This document shows, piece by piece, positions 9,049-22,678 of a stretch of 64,000 bases of DNA (positions within the stretch are counted from its first letter, which is position 1; each line of letters begins with the position of its first letter). The notes below the pieces were generated by a model. It did not search any database. It worked only from the letters and a program-made list of their open reading frames with translations, and had not been told where the DNA came from. The stretch comes from Microbacterium amylolyticum (GTDB lineage Bacteria > Actinomycetota > Actinomycetes > Actinomycetales > Microbacteriaceae): NCBI RefSeq assembly GCF_011046975.1, contig NZ_CP049253.1, positions 1,302,001 through 1,366,000 of the forward strand. The letters are read 5' to 3'. The position numbers and the translations under genes were made by a program.

Positions 9049-10515
9049 ATGGCACCGGCAACGTCGGGGGCAGCGTCCACGCCCCACATCGAACTCAAAA
9101 CACTCGGTCACCGCATCCGCCACCATCGCCTCGCGCGCGGCTACACCCTGGATGCGCTCGGCGATGCCGTCGGAGTGGCGGGTAGCCAGCTGAGCCTCAT
9201 CGAGAACGGCAAGCGTGAGCCGAAGCTCACGCTGCTTCAAAAAATCGCCGAGGCGACCGGCGTCAGTGTCACCGACCTGATTTCCTCCGAGCCGCCGAAC
9301 CGGCGTGCAGCTCTGGAGATCGAACTCGAACGTGCACAGCAGAGCCCCTCGTTCGCCCAGCTGAGCATTCCAGCAATTAAGGTCACCAAGGGCATCAGCG
9401 ACGACACCCTCGAGTCGATCCTGGGGCTGCACAACGAGTTGCAACGCCGCGATCGGGAGGCGAACGCCACCCCGGAAGAAGCCCGGCGGGCAAACACCGA
9501 GCTGCGCCGCAAGATGCGTGCCCTTAACAACTATCTGCCAGACATCGAGGATCTCGCGGAGAAACAACTCGCCGCCGCAGGGCACCAGGCGGGCGCGCTG
9601 ACCCACCGCACCGTGAGCATCATGGCGGAGCAACTCGGCTTCGATCTGATCTACGTCAACGATCTGCCGCGCTCAACTCGTTCAATCACCGACCTCGAAA
9701 ACGGCCGCATCTACCTGCCGCCCGCGTCGATTCCCGGTGGGCACGGCCTGCGATCCATGGCGCTCCAGGCCATGGCGCACCGCCTGCTCGGGCACCAGCC
9801 ACCCACGTCGTACGCGGACTTTCTGCAGCAGCGCCTCGAAATCAACTACTACGCGGCCTGTTGCCTCATCCCGCAGGGCAATGGCGTGCGGTTCCTCCAG
9901 CAGGCGAAGAAAGACCGCAACATCGCGGTCGAAGACTTCCGGGATGCCTTCGGCGTGACGCACGAGGCCGCGAGCATGCGGATGACGAACCTCATGACCG
10001 AGCATCTCGGAATGCCGCTGCACTTCCTCCGCGTCGGCGGGCAGGGCCAGATTGAGCGCGTCTACGAAAACGACGCCCTCCCCCTGCCGCAGGATGTCAC
10101 GGGAGCCGTCGAGGGTCAGATCGTGTGCCAGAAGTTCTCGGCCCGCAACGCCTTCGAACAGCAGAACCGAACAACCGAGCACTACCAGTACACAGACACT
10201 CCGGGCGGCACGTTCTGGTGCGCAACACAGACGGGAACACACGACGGGGGCGACTTCTCGATCACCGTTGGTGTGCCCTTCGACGACGCGAAGTTCTGGC
10301 GGGGACGGGAAACCCCCAGCCGCGCCGTATCCACCTGCCCCGATGAAACCTGCTGCCGTCGACCGTCAGCGGATATCACCGAGCGGTGGCGCGGAAGGGC
10401 CTGGCCGAGCGCGCGTGTACACACGCACATCTTCAGCCCCCTCCCCCGCGGGAATTTCCCGGGCGTCAGCGAAAGCGACGTCTTTGAGTTCCTCGAGAAG
10501 CACGCCGAGAGCTGA
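9049..10515 (+). CDS. RamB-like XRE/ImmA-IrrE transcriptional regulator
   Basis: A 488-residue protein with three parts. Residues ~15-75 are an XRE helix-turn-helix (GHRIRHHRLARGYTLDALGDAVG, then SQLSLIENGKREPKLTLL). The middle (~210-340) resembles the IrrE/ImmA peptidase fold. Where peptidases have HExxH it shows ALQAMAHRLLGH, and EINYYAACCLIP follows, as in RamB and the short-chain fatty acyl regulators. The C-terminal ~130 residues contain a Cys-containing DUF2083-like domain (CPDETCCRR, HIFSPLPRGNFPG). RamB represses or activates acetate and glyoxylate genes in Corynebacterium. Placement divergent from pckG supports a role in gluconeogenic control, which is inference. Confidence 0.85.
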   Translation: MAPATSGAASTPHIELKTLGHRIRHHRLARGYTLDALGDAVGVAGSQLSLIENGKREPKLTLLQKIAEATGVSVTDLISSEPPNRRAALEIELERAQQSPSFAQLSIPAIKVTKGISDDTLESILGLHNELQRRDREANATPEEARRANTELRRKMRALNNYLPDIEDLAEKQLAAAGHQAGALTHRTVSIMAEQLGFDLIYVNDLPRSTRSITDLENGRIYLPPASIPGGHGLRSMALQAMAHRLLGHQPPTSYADFLQQRLEINYYAACCLIPQGNGVRFLQQAKKDRNIAVEDFRDAFGVTHEAASMRMTNLMTEHLGMPLHFLRVGGQGQIERVYENDALPLPQDVTGAVEGQIVCQKFSARNAFEQQNRTTEHYQYTDTPGGTFWCATQTGTHDGGDFSITVGVPFDDAKFWRGRETPSRAVSTCPDETCCRRPSADITERWRGRAWPSARVHTHIFSPLPRGNFPGVSESDVFEFLEKHAES

Positions 10516-10531
10516 CCCTCAGATACGGCTA

Positions 10532-10580
10532 CAGCGCCGAGGAAACGTCCGACCACACGGTGGACTCTTCCTCGGCGCTG
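10532..10580. terminator. Bidirectional hairpin terminator
   Basis: The 13-bp arms CAGCGCCGAGGAA and TTCCTCGGCGCTG flank a 23-nt loop between the convergent RamB-like gene and folD. Confidence 0.75.
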
Positions 10581-10594
10581 CGGCCGGTGCCACG

Positions 10595-11476
10595 CTAAGC
10601 GAGAGAGCGCTCCGCCGCCTCGACAACGTTTGTCATCAGAAGCGCAACGGTCATCGGGCCAACGCCGCCGGGGTTCGGGGAGAGGTATCCAGCGACCTCC
10701 GCGACGCCCGGGTGAACATCGCCGTAGATCTTCTGCTTGCCGGTCTCGGGGTTGTCTTCGCGGGTGACGCCGACGTCGAGAACAGCCGCTCCCGGTTTGA
10801 CGTCCTCGGGGCGGACGAGGTGCTTCACCCCGGCTGAAGCGACGATCACATCGGCCTGGCGAAGGTACTGCCCCATGTCGACAGTGCCGGTGTGCACCTG
10901 TGTCACGGTGGCATTCACTTCGCGACGCGTCAGGATGAGGCCGATCGAGCGTCCGATCGTGATGCCGCGTCCGACGACGACCACGTGCTTTCCGTTCAGG
11001 TCGTAACCGCTGCGTTGCAGCAGCTCGATCACCCCGCGGGGCGTGCACGGAAGAGGGCTGGTGATCTCGGAGTTGACGTTGAGCACGAGGCGACCGAGGT
11101 TGGTGGGGTGCAGACCATCTGCGTCCTTCGCAGGGTCGATGCGCTCGAGAACACGGTCGGTGTCGATGTGCTTCGGCAACGGGAGCTGCACGATGTAGCC
11201 GTGGCACGACGGATCGGCGTTCAGCTCATCGATCAGAGCCTCCACCTTCTCCTGTGTCGCGTCGGCAGGGAGTTCTCGCTGAATCGAGTTCATGCCGATC
11301 GCCTCGGACTGGCGATGCTTCATCCCCACGTACAGCTGCGAGGCCGGGTCGGCACCAACCAGAACGGTGGCGATTCCGGGGGTAACGCCCTTGTCTTTCA
11401 ACGCAGCGATGCGCTGCTTCAGCTCGTCTTTAATCGCGGCCGAGGCCGCCTTGCCGTCCAGAACCTGTGCGGTCAT
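10595..11476 (-). CDS. folD: Bifunctional methylenetetrahydrofolate dehydrogenase / cyclohydrolase
   Basis: A 293-residue FolD interconverting 5,10-methylene-, methenyl- and 10-formyl-tetrahydrofolate with NADP. Family signatures are visible: [14 protein letters not shown] (catalytic Lys in the YxxxK motif), the QLPLPKHID loop, the DADGLHPTN segment, and [16 protein letters not shown] of the dinucleotide fold. GGAGGA precedes the ATG. It lies downstream of glyA on the same strand, so the two enzymes of serine-derived one-carbon supply are paired. A very stable hairpin separates them, so folD may need its own promoter or partial read-through. Confidence 0.95.
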   Translation of the reverse strand: MTAQVLDGKAASAAIKDELKQRIAALKDKGVTPGIATVLVGADPASQLYVGMKHRQSEAIGMNSIQRELPADATQEKVEALIDELNADPSCHGYIVQLPLPKHIDTDRVLERIDPAKDADGLHPTNLGRLVLNVNSEITSPLPCTPRGVIELLQRSGYDLNGKHVVVVGRGITIGRSIGLILTRREVNATVTQVHTGTVDMGQYLRQADVIVASAGVKHLVRPEDVKPGAAVLDVGVTREDNPETGKQKIYGDVHPGVAEVAGYLSPNPGGVGPMTVALLMTNVVEAAERSLA

Positions 11477-11492
11477 GTTTCCTCCTCAGTGA

Positions 11493-11540
11493 GCATGCCC
11501 CGGTGAATCACTATCTTGGTAGTGATTCACCGGGGCATGC
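11493..11540. terminator. Perfect 21-bp hairpin between glyA and folD
   Basis: The arms GCATGCCCCGGTGAATCACTA (11493-11513) and its exact complement (11520-11540) flank a 6-nt loop. It follows the glyA stop by 15 bases and ends 16 bases before the folD start. It is probably the glyA terminator or an attenuator setting folD read-through. Confidence 0.75.
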
Positions 11541-11555
11541 GCGACGCCAATTCGA

Positions 11556-12854
11556 TCAGATGCCGGCGTAGCCCTGGCCAGCAGCCTCAAGGCCGGGATA
11601 CAGCGGAAACGCATCGGCGAGCTTCGCCGCACGCGCGCGCAGAGCGGGAACGTCGGCTCCCGGCTGCAGCGCAAGAGCGATCACGTCGGCCACCTCGGTA
11701 AACTCGGCATCTCCGAATCCGCGCGTCGCCAGCGCAGGCGTGCCGATACGCAGGCCCGATGTGACCATCGGCGGACGGGGGTCATTCGGCACCGCGTTGC
11801 GGTTAACCGTGATGCGAATATCGTGCAGCAGGTCTTCTGCCTGCTTGCCATCGATCGCGGCATGACGCAGATCAACGAGCACCAGGTGAACGTCCGTTCC
11901 CCCCGAGCGCACGCTAATACCGGCGTCTGCGACATCCTGCTGCGACAGGCGCTCGGCAAGGATCTGCGCACCGCGCAGCGTGCGCTTCTGCCGGTCGGCG
12001 AACTCCTCAGACGCAGCCAGCTTGAACGCGGTCGCCTTAGCCGCGATCACGTGCATGAGCGGGCCACCCTGCTGTCCAGGGAAAACGGCCGAGTTGATCT
12101 TCTTGGCGATGTCCGCATCGTTCGTGAGGATGAAGCCCGAGCGGGGCCCACCGATCGTCTTGTGCACGGTCGAGGACACCACGTGTGCGTGCGGAACCGG
12201 GTTCGGGTGAACACCACCGGCGACAAGGCCCGCAAAGTGAGCCATGTCCACCCACAGGTAGGCGCCCACCTCGTCGGCGATCTCGCGGAAGGCCGCGAAG
12301 TCGAGCTGACGGGGGTATGCCGACCACCCGGCGATGATCACCTTGGGCTTGTGCTCGTGCGCGAGTCGACGCACCTCGTCCATATCGACGAGGGAAGTCT
12401 CGGGGTCGACCCCGTACGCGACGATGTCGTAGAGACGTCCGGAGAAGTTGATCTTCATGCCGTGCGTCAGGTGTCCGCCGTGGTCGAGCGACAGACCAAG
12501 AACGGTGTCGCCCTGACGAGCGATTGCGTGCAGAACAGCGGCATTCGCCGAAGCACCCGAGTGGGGCTGAACGTTGGCGAACTGTGCCCCGAACAGGCTC
12601 TTGGCCCGCTCGATCGCGAGGTTCTCGGCAACGTCGACTTCCTCGCAGCCGCCGTAGTAACGGCGCCCGGGGTAGCCCTCGGCGTACTTGTTCGTGAGAA
12701 CGGAGCCCTGCGACTGCAGGACCGAAACGGGAACGATGTTCTCGGATGCGATCATCTCGAGAAAACCACGCTGGCGATCGAGTTCGCGCTGCAGGACCTG
12801 CGCGATCTCCGGGTCGACTTCAGTGAGGGGGGCGTTAAAAAGCGGCTCGGTCAT
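11556..12854 (-). CDS. glyA: Serine hydroxymethyltransferase
   Basis: A 432-residue PLP enzyme converting serine and tetrahydrofolate to glycine and 5,10-methylene-THF. Visible are [18 protein letters not shown], the [17 protein letters not shown] tetramer/substrate loop, and the PLP lysine segment [17 protein letters not shown] chose ATG at 12854 ([10 protein letters not shown]), with GGAG 6 bases upstream; the longer frame extends into leader RNA. The 5' leader carries a ZTP riboswitch, so expression should rise when 10-formyl-THF is short. folD follows on the same strand. Confidence 0.97.
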   Translation of the reverse strand: MTEPLFNAPLTEVDPEIAQVLQRELDRQRGFLEMIASENIVPVSVLQSQGSVLTNKYAEGYPGRRYYGGCEEVDVAENLAIERAKSLFGAQFANVQPHSGASANAAVLHAIARQGDTVLGLSLDHGGHLTHGMKINFSGRLYDIVAYGVDPETSLVDMDEVRRLAHEHKPKVIIAGWSAYPRQLDFAAFREIADEVGAYLWVDMAHFAGLVAGGVHPNPVPHAHVVSSTVHKTIGGPRSGFILTNDADIAKKINSAVFPGQQGGPLMHVIAAKATAFKLAASEEFADRQKRTLRGAQILAERLSQQDVADAGISVRSGGTDVHLVLVDLRHAAIDGKQAEDLLHDIRITVNRNAVPNDPRPPMVTSGLRIGTPALATRGFGDAEFTEVADVIALALQPGADVPALRARAAKLADAFPLYPGLEAAGQGYAGI

Positions 12855-12894
12855 GTTTCTCCAGAACGACGTGCGGACATCGGGGTTATCGCTT

Positions 12895-12975
12895 CGGCCC
12901 AGGCGCGCGGTCGAATGTCGTTCTTTCGTCGCTTCCCGGTGGTGGCCCACCTCAGGCGCCAGTCGCGACCCGATA
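12895..12975 (-). ncRNA. ZTP (pfl) riboswitch
   Basis: Read on the minus strand, the glyA leader contains GGGTCGCGACTGGCG, then a GTGG-CCAC hairpin leading into CCACCGGGAAGCG, a variable linker of about 25 nt, and the conserved CGCGCCTGGGC. These are the two conserved modules of the pfl motif, which senses ZTP/ZMP. Position before glyA is typical for this class in actinobacteria. The region between the aptamer and the start (12855-12894) holds the ribosome binding site, so control is probably translational. Confidence 0.85.
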
Positions 12976-13008
12976 AATCTTACGGCAAATCATCACCGCT
13001 GTGAATGC

Positions 13009-13048
13009 CGCAAGGGCGGAGCGAGCCGAAGCTCACCCCGCCCTTGCG
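13009..13048. terminator. Hairpin terminator after the secreted protease gene
   Basis: The 10-bp arms CGCAAGGGCG and CGCCCTTGCG flank a 20-nt loop, 16 bases beyond the protease stop on the minus strand. It separates that gene from the glyA promoter and riboswitch. Confidence 0.7.
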
Positions 13049-13063
13049 AGAACTCAGATGGCG

Positions 13064-15265
13064 TTAGACGCGGCTTGCGCGACGGGCCACCATGAGGACG
13101 ATGCCACCGATCAGCAGAACAGCTGCTCCGCCGATGAGCGGAAGCGCCACGTAGGCGTCCGTCGGAGCGAGGTCGCCGCCACCCGGAGCGGGGCTCGGGG
13201 TTGCGTCATCCGTGGGAGCGGGCTCCTCCGTGGGGGCGGGCTCCTCCGTGGGGGCGGGCTCCTCCGTGGGAGCAGGCGTCGGGACAACGGCCTCAGCCTC
13301 GACCGAGAACGCTACCGTGGCCACATCGCTGACAGCGCCGTCGATCGCCTGAACGGCCGAAACCGTGTATGCGCCAACCGCGAGGTCTGCGGGCAGGTCA
13401 GCCGACCACATTCCGCCGGAAACAACAGCCTCGATCGTCTGACCGGGCATGATCGCTGCCATCGTGTTGTGGCCCGACGATGCGTTCAGCGCGTCGAGAG
13501 CGATTGTGACAACCGCACCCTCAACGCCGGACTGGCCGGTGATCGAGGCAGGAATCGCGTCCTCGGCGTAGGCGTCGCCGTCAGCCGGGGTCAGGATTTC
13601 GGGAGCGCCGGGAACGACCTCGAACGAGATCCAGCGTGCGTCTGAAGTGTCGTCGCCGAGCGACTGCGTCGCGCCCACCGTGTACGCGCCGAAGCCGAGC
13701 TCGACGTCAACCGACCACGTGCCGTCGTTGCCGACAGTCGTCGTTCCGGAAGCGTCAGCGAGAAGCGAGATCTCGGCGCCGGGAACGGCACCTTCGCCCG
13801 AGATGGACGTGATCGCGCTGGTCGTGCGCAGCTCGTTCGAGGGCGAGGTGATCTCCGGAGCCGAGAGAACCGTCTCGATCTTCGCCGTTGCGGTCTCCGA
13901 CGAGTCGAAGCCGCGCGATGCGACAACCTCGATGTCGAACGAGCCGACAGCCGCGGGAGCCGAGAAGCTGAACGTGCCGTCTTCATCAGCCGTGGTCGAC
14001 GCGGTGATGTCACCGGTGATCTCGACGTCTGCGCCAGCAGGAGCCGTTCCGGACACACTGCTACCGGCCTCGACCGTTGCGTCCTGGACGACAGGAGCGT
14101 CAACGTGAAGCATGACGGTGTACGCACCGGCCTCGCGCTCGACGATGTCGAGTGCGTTCTCGATGTTCGAGAACCACACGCTCATACCGTCGGCGGGACC
14201 ACCGCTGACGAAACCAGCGGCCATGTCGCCTGCGAGGGCGGGGCCACCAGAGTCACCGGGTGCACCGACGGGCTCGCCGTCCATGGACTCGGCGCGGAAA
14301 CCGGAGACCCAGCGGTCTTCGATGATCTGCCAGCCGTGCTCAACGACGAGCGCATCGCGCTCACCCGTTGTGCGGCCGCTTCGTGTGACGACCTCGCCGA
14401 TTTCCGGCGTGCCGACGCTGCGGACGAGGTGCGTGGAACCGGGGAGGTTGTCCTCGGCGCCCAGCGTCCAGTCGGTAACCTCGGGCTTGAGCTCAAGCTC
14501 GGGGTTCTCGACCGAGATCACCGAAACATCGGTGCCCTCGAGGGTGTCGAAGTCGGGGAGGATACCGGCGTCGAGGTCGTCCCAGTTGACGGCCTCGTTG
14601 CCCGGGCCACCGAACTGTGCGAAAACCCACTCGCCGATGTAGTCGTAGATGACAACGCCCTCGTCGGAACCGACAGCATCCTCGGTGCTGGGAAGCGTTG
14701 CGAAGATCGAGCCGGGGCCGAAGTCCTCAGGCATGCAGTGACCGGCGCTCAACAGAGCGGGCTCGCCCTCGGGTGACCATGCCGTGAAGCCGACCGAGCA
14801 CAGGCCGTAGCCCTGGATGCTGCCGTCTTCGTTCAGGTCGGCCACACCGTAACCTGCGCCGCCGACGATCGTCGCGAGGGAAGCGGGAAGCGACTCGACT
14901 TCGTCCTCTTCCTGCCAAGCAAGGTCAAACGCAACTTCGCGGTCCCTGTCGCCCTCGATACGAACGTTCTCGTAGGAGTCTTCGAAGTCGGACAAAACAG
15001 CCGCGTCGTCGGCCGAGAAGGCCGTCTCAGCGGAGCGACCTTCGGAAAGCTCGCCCTCGACGCCGATCGTGATGACGCCGTCTGCGTCTGTCGTCACGCT
15101 CACAACGCCGGGGATGGCCTTCGCCTGTGCGGCGATCTCATCAAAATCCGCTGTCAGTGCGGCATCCTGCGCGACAGCGGGAGCGACCATCAGGCCACTG
15201 GCGGCGAGCGCAACTGCGGTGCTCATGGCACCGAGCGCGACGCGCTTCTTGTTCAAGAACTGCAA
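13064..15265 (-). CDS. Secreted trypsin-like (S1) protease with Ig-like repeats and C-terminal membrane anchor
   Basis: A 733-residue exported protein. It starts at TTG (15265) behind AGGGGAG; no other start precedes the signal peptide (KKR, then a hydrophobic stretch ending APAVAQ). After a pro-region, the S1 domain shows His in LLSAGHCM near residue 172, a candidate Asp in DDLDAGILPD near 231, and Ser in GAPGDSGGPAL near 337, as in streptogrisins. Three Ig-like or invasin-type beta domains follow (~390-650). Next come EPAPTEEPAPT repeats and a C-terminal hydrophobic helix with RR tail. The pre-helix motif is LAPTD rather than LAPTG, so sortase anchoring is uncertain. It probably acts at the cell surface on host or matrix protein. 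Confidence 0.85.
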   Translation of the reverse strand: MQFLNKKRVALGAMSTAVALAASGLMVAPAVAQDAALTADFDEIAAQAKAIPGVVSVTTDADGVITIGVEGELSEGRSAETAFSADDAAVLSDFEDSYENVRIEGDRDREVAFDLAWQEEDEVESLPASLATIVGGAGYGVADLNEDGSIQGYGLCSVGFTAWSPEGEPALLSAGHCMPEDFGPGSIFATLPSTEDAVGSDEGVVIYDYIGEWVFAQFGGPGNEAVNWDDLDAGILPDFDTLEGTDVSVISVENPELELKPEVTDWTLGAEDNLPGSTHLVRSVGTPEIGEVVTRSGRTTGERDALVVEHGWQIIEDRWVSGFRAESMDGEPVGAPGDSGGPALAGDMAAGFVSGGPADGMSVWFSNIENALDIVEREAGAYTVMLHVDAPVVQDATVEAGSSVSGTAPAGADVEITGDITASTTADEDGTFSFSAPAAVGSFDIEVVASRGFDSSETATAKIETVLSAPEITSPSNELRTTSAITSISGEGAVPGAEISLLADASGTTTVGNDGTWSVDVELGFGAYTVGATQSLGDDTSDARWISFEVVPGAPEILTPADGDAYAEDAIPASITGQSGVEGAVVTIALDALNASSGHNTMAAIMPGQTIEAVVSGGMWSADLPADLAVGAYTVSAVQAIDGAVSDVATVAFSVEAEAVVPTPAPTEEPAPTEEPAPTEEPAPTDDATPSPAPGGGDLAPTDAYVALPLIGGAAVLLIGGIVLMVARRASRV

Positions 15266-15530
15266 ACGATTCTCCCCTGGGATCTTGGCGACGAATTCGC
15301 CGTCATCAGAACTCTCAACGGCGTCGATTCAGGAAGTTCAGCGCATCCCTAGAGTCGACACAGCGTGTCCACAGTACAGGAAATCGCGAAACCTGCGAAA
15401 TGGTCGGGAGCGACCGTCTCCTCGATGCGCTGATCGCCACGACGCACAGGCGCTACCCAGCCAGGATTCAGGTGTCCTAAACTGAAAAGTGGGTGGATGA
15501 TTCCTCAACACTCAGACAGGGAGGCCGATG
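15266..15530. other. Divergent intergenic region
   Basis: About 265 bases between the divergent protease and META lipoprotein genes. It holds both promoters and the ribosome binding sites. I see no strong palindrome and no coding potential on either strand. Confidence 0.5.
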
Positions 15531-15917
15531 ATGAATCGCAGACGCATGGCAGCAGTGATGAGTCTGGCCGCATCCGCAACGCTGATTCTCGCGGGATGCG
15601 CGACCAACGCACCAGGAGCGAACGACATGGACCTCAGCCCCTACCTTGACACCACCTTCTCGAGCACGGAAGCCGGCGAGCCGTACGTCGAGTTCGGCGA
15701 GAACGGCCGGTTCACGGGCAGCGACGGGTGTAACGGATTCGGCGGGGAGTACGAGGTCGATGGGGATGTTCTCGTCCTCAACCCCGGCTTCACGACGCTC
15801 AAGGCCTGCGAGGGTGTCGACGGCTGGTTGCAGCACGCAAAGACGGTGGCTCTCGACGGCGACACCCTGCGCGTGTATGACGCCGCGGGCGACGAGCTCG
15901 GCACGCTCTCACGCTGA
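15531..15917 (+). CDS. META-domain (DUF306) lipoprotein
   Basis: A 128-residue lipoprotein. The N-terminus has Arg residues, a hydrophobic stretch and the lipobox LAGC, predicting lipidation and attachment to the outer face of the membrane. The mature part carries the META fold signature: PYVEFGENGRFTGSDGCNGFGGEY, followed by FTTLKAC. Related domains occur in HslJ heat-shock proteins and in the protein-degradation or antibiotic-stress context. I prefer ATG at 15531 because AGGGAGG ends 6 bases before it; the ATG at 15528 is 3 bases closer. It is followed by a strong terminator, so it is monocistronic. Confidence 0.85.
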   Translation: MNRRRMAAVMSLAASATLILAGCATNAPGANDMDLSPYLDTTFSSTEAGEPYVEFGENGRFTGSDGCNGFGGEYEVDGDVLVLNPGFTTLKACEGVDGWLQHAKTVALDGDTLRVYDAAGDELGTLSR

Positions 15918-20497
<4,580 letters not shown>

Positions 20498-20543
20498 AAC
20501 ATCGATCCTTCCGGCGGCCGGGTGCCGCATGCAAGCCACAATA

Positions 20544-20580
20544 CGATGAACCCGCGCGATCGGATCGCGCGGGTTCATCG
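20544..20580. terminator. 18-bp hairpin inside the alpha-glucoside operon
   Basis: CGATGAACCCGCGCGATC and its exact complement are separated by one base, between the second permease gene and the glucosidase gene. It could stop part of the transcript or protect the 3' end of the transport mRNA, giving less glucosidase than transporter. Confidence 0.6.
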
Positions 20581-20604
20581 ATAACGCCAATTCTGAGTTG
20601 CTGT

Positions 20605-21540
20605 TTAGCCCTTCGACGCCCCCGCAAGCAGGCCGCGGACGAAGTACCGCTGCAGCACGAGGAACACCACCAGAGGCACGATGATCGCGATGAACGCACC
20701 GGCCGTGAGCAGGTGCCACGCCTCTCCGCGCTGCCCCGTCATCTGTGCCAAGAGTTTCGTGACCGGCGAGACGTTACCGTCCGCAAAGATCAACGACACG
20801 AGCAGATCGTTCCACACCCACAGGAACTGGAAGATGGCGAACGATGCGATCGCGGGCATGCTCAGCGGCAACACGATCCGATAGAAAATCTGGCCGTGGC
20901 TGGCACCGTCAACGCGGGCTGCCTCGATGACATCCTTCGGAATCTGCGACACGAAGTTGTGCAGGAGGAAGATCGCCAGGGGCAGGGCGAAGATCGTGTG
21001 TGCGATCCACACCTGCGCATAGCCTGCTGCCCCGAAGGCCTGAATGACAGGGAATCCGAACAGCTCGCCCCGCGAGAACAACCGCAACAGCGGGATGAAC
21101 GCCATCTGGATGGGCACGATCTGCAGCGCAAACACGAGAACGAACAGAACGTTCTTTCCCTTGAAATCCATCCACGCGAATCCGTACGCGGCAAGGGTCG
21201 CGATGATCAGCGGGATGAGCGCCGCGGGGATGGTGATGGCGAACGAGTTCACGAACGCCTGCACCATCGTGATACCGCCGACGGTCGTCGACAGCGCCTC
21301 CGTGTAGTTGTCCGTCGTCCAGCCCCAGTTACGGAACGCCGTCCACCAACCGGTGGTCTGAATCTCTGTCTGAGGACGGAACGACGACACCAGCAGACCG
21401 AAGGTGGGGATCGTCCAGATCACCGCGATGACGATTGCCGCGATCGTCGCGATCGGCGACGTCAGCGTCTTCTTCGCGTTTGAGAATGCCCCGGGTTTTG
21501 TGCCCGGCCCCGTCGTGACGAGTGTCCGTGTTTCGCTCAT
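20605..21540 (-). CDS. ABC transporter permease (MalG/AglG-like)
   Basis: A 311-residue inner-membrane permease of the CUT1 sugar family. About six hydrophobic helices are visible. The EAA loop, reading VIEAARVDGASHGQIFYRIVLPLSMPA, contacts the ATPase. The start ATG overlaps the stop of the upstream permease (TGATG); an in-frame GTG lies one codon earlier. It pairs with the permease at 21540-22673 and the binding protein at 22679. The operon has no ATPase gene, as is common in actinobacteria, where a shared MsiK-type ATPase powers several CUT1 systems. Confidence 0.92.
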   Translation of the reverse strand: MSETRTLVTTGPGTKPGAFSNAKKTLTSPIATIAAIVIAVIWTIPTFGLLVSSFRPQTEIQTTGWWTAFRNWGWTTDNYTEALSTTVGGITMVQAFVNSFAITIPAALIPLIIATLAAYGFAWMDFKGKNVLFVLVFALQIVPIQMAFIPLLRLFSRGELFGFPVIQAFGAAGYAQVWIAHTIFALPLAIFLLHNFVSQIPKDVIEAARVDGASHGQIFYRIVLPLSMPAIASFAIFQFLWVWNDLLVSLIFADGNVSPVTKLLAQMTGQRGEAWHLLTAGAFIAIIVPLVVFLVLQRYFVRGLLAGASKG

Positions 21541-22673
21541 CACGCAATCTCCTTCTGCTTGTTCATCTGCCGCGCGTTGTAAATAATGAGCGGCAGCACG
21601 AGGACGAACAGCACAACGGCGTACGCCGCAGCGCGACCCGTCTGCAGGTTGCTGAACTGCGAGTACATTTCGTTCGCGATCACCGAGGTGTTGTTGCCAC
21701 CGGCGGTCATGGTGCGAACGATGTCGAAGATCTTCATCGACGTGAGGGCGATCGTCGTCAGAACGACAACGATCGACGTCTTAATGCTCGGAACAACGAT
21801 CTGCAGGAAGCGCTGGATCGCATTCGCGCCATCGAGCTGTGAGGCCTCGATCTGCTCGGCCGGAACACCCTTGATCGCCGCAGACAGCACGACCATCGCG
21901 AAACCGGTGTAGATCCAGACGAACACGAGGATGAGGAAGAGAGTGTTCCACGGCTCGAGCTGGAGGAAGAAGATCGGCTCTCCGCCCAACCAGACGATGA
22001 TCTGGTTCAGGAAACCAATCTGGTCTCGTCCGGACGGGCGATGCGTGTACATGAAGCGCCAAATGATGCTGGCGCCGACGAACGAGATCGCCATCGGCAA
22101 GAAGATCAGTGTCTTGTAGATCTTCTCGCCGCGCGTCTTATCGATGAAGTACGCATACACCAGACCGATCGCTGTCGAGGCGACAGGGGCGATGAGCACC
22201 CACACGATGGTGTTCGCCACGGTTCGGATGCCCTGAGGTTGGGTGAAGATCCACTCGTAGTTCGCGAGACCGACGAACGCCGTTCCCGTCGAGTTGAAGA
22301 ACGACTGGATGATCGTCTCGACAACAGGGAGGATCAAGCCGACGAACAGCAGCGACAGCGCCGGGGCCAGGAACGCGAACAGCTGGAACTTGTAGCCCGC
22401 CCCTTCCTTCGCCCGCAGGTCGAACCAGAAGAAGAGCAGGCCCAGAATTCCCGCGCCGAGAATGGCCCACCACCACGACTGCAGCAGCCAGAGCACACCC
22501 AGCGGCGCGAGAACGCAGACCGCGAGCCGGATCAGGGTATAGATGCGTCCCTTACGCGGGGCAATTTCGATGAAGAAGAGGAGGATCCCGACCGCCGCCG
22601 CGAAGGTCGCGACGACGATCGGAATCTGGGCCCAGGGCGACAGCCAGCTGAGCCACGTGAGGAAGTCGGCCAT
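21540..22673 (-). CDS. ABC transporter permease (MalF/AglF-like)
   Basis: A 377-residue CUT1 permease, longer at the N-terminus than MalG partners. Two or three extra hydrophobic helices precede the core. The EAA loop IEASQLDGANAIQRFLQIVVP is present near residue 275. It starts 5 bases after the binding-protein stop and its own stop overlaps the next permease start, so the three transport genes are translationally coupled. The likely substrate is an alpha-glucoside such as maltose, trehalose or sucrose, judged from the GH13 enzyme in the operon. Confidence 0.92.
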   Translation of the reverse strand: MADFLTWLSWLSPWAQIPIVVATFAAAVGILLFFIEIAPRKGRIYTLIRLAVCVLAPLGVLWLLQSWWWAILGAGILGLLFFWFDLRAKEGAGYKFQLFAFLAPALSLLFVGLILPVVETIIQSFFNSTGTAFVGLANYEWIFTQPQGIRTVANTIVWVLIAPVASTAIGLVYAYFIDKTRGEKIYKTLIFLPMAISFVGASIIWRFMYTHRPSGRDQIGFLNQIIVWLGGEPIFFLQLEPWNTLFLILVFVWIYTGFAMVVLSAAIKGVPAEQIEASQLDGANAIQRFLQIVVPSIKTSIVVVLTTIALTSMKIFDIVRTMTAGGNNTSVIANEMYSQFSNLQTGRAAAYAVVLFVLVLPLIIYNARQMNKQKEIA

Positions 22674-22678
22674 GAGGT

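Noticed and set aside
11493..11540. Insertion-sequence ends
   Set aside because: The inverted arms enclose only 6 bases, so this is a hairpin and not a mobile element.
11823..13004. Plus-strand 393-codon frame
   Set aside because: Antisense to glyA and its riboswitch; composition is that of a shadow.
13064..13180. Sortase LPxTG-type signal in the secreted protease
   Set aside because: The position before the C-terminal helix reads LAPTD, not LAPTG, so wall anchoring by sortase is not supported; a membrane anchor is more likely.
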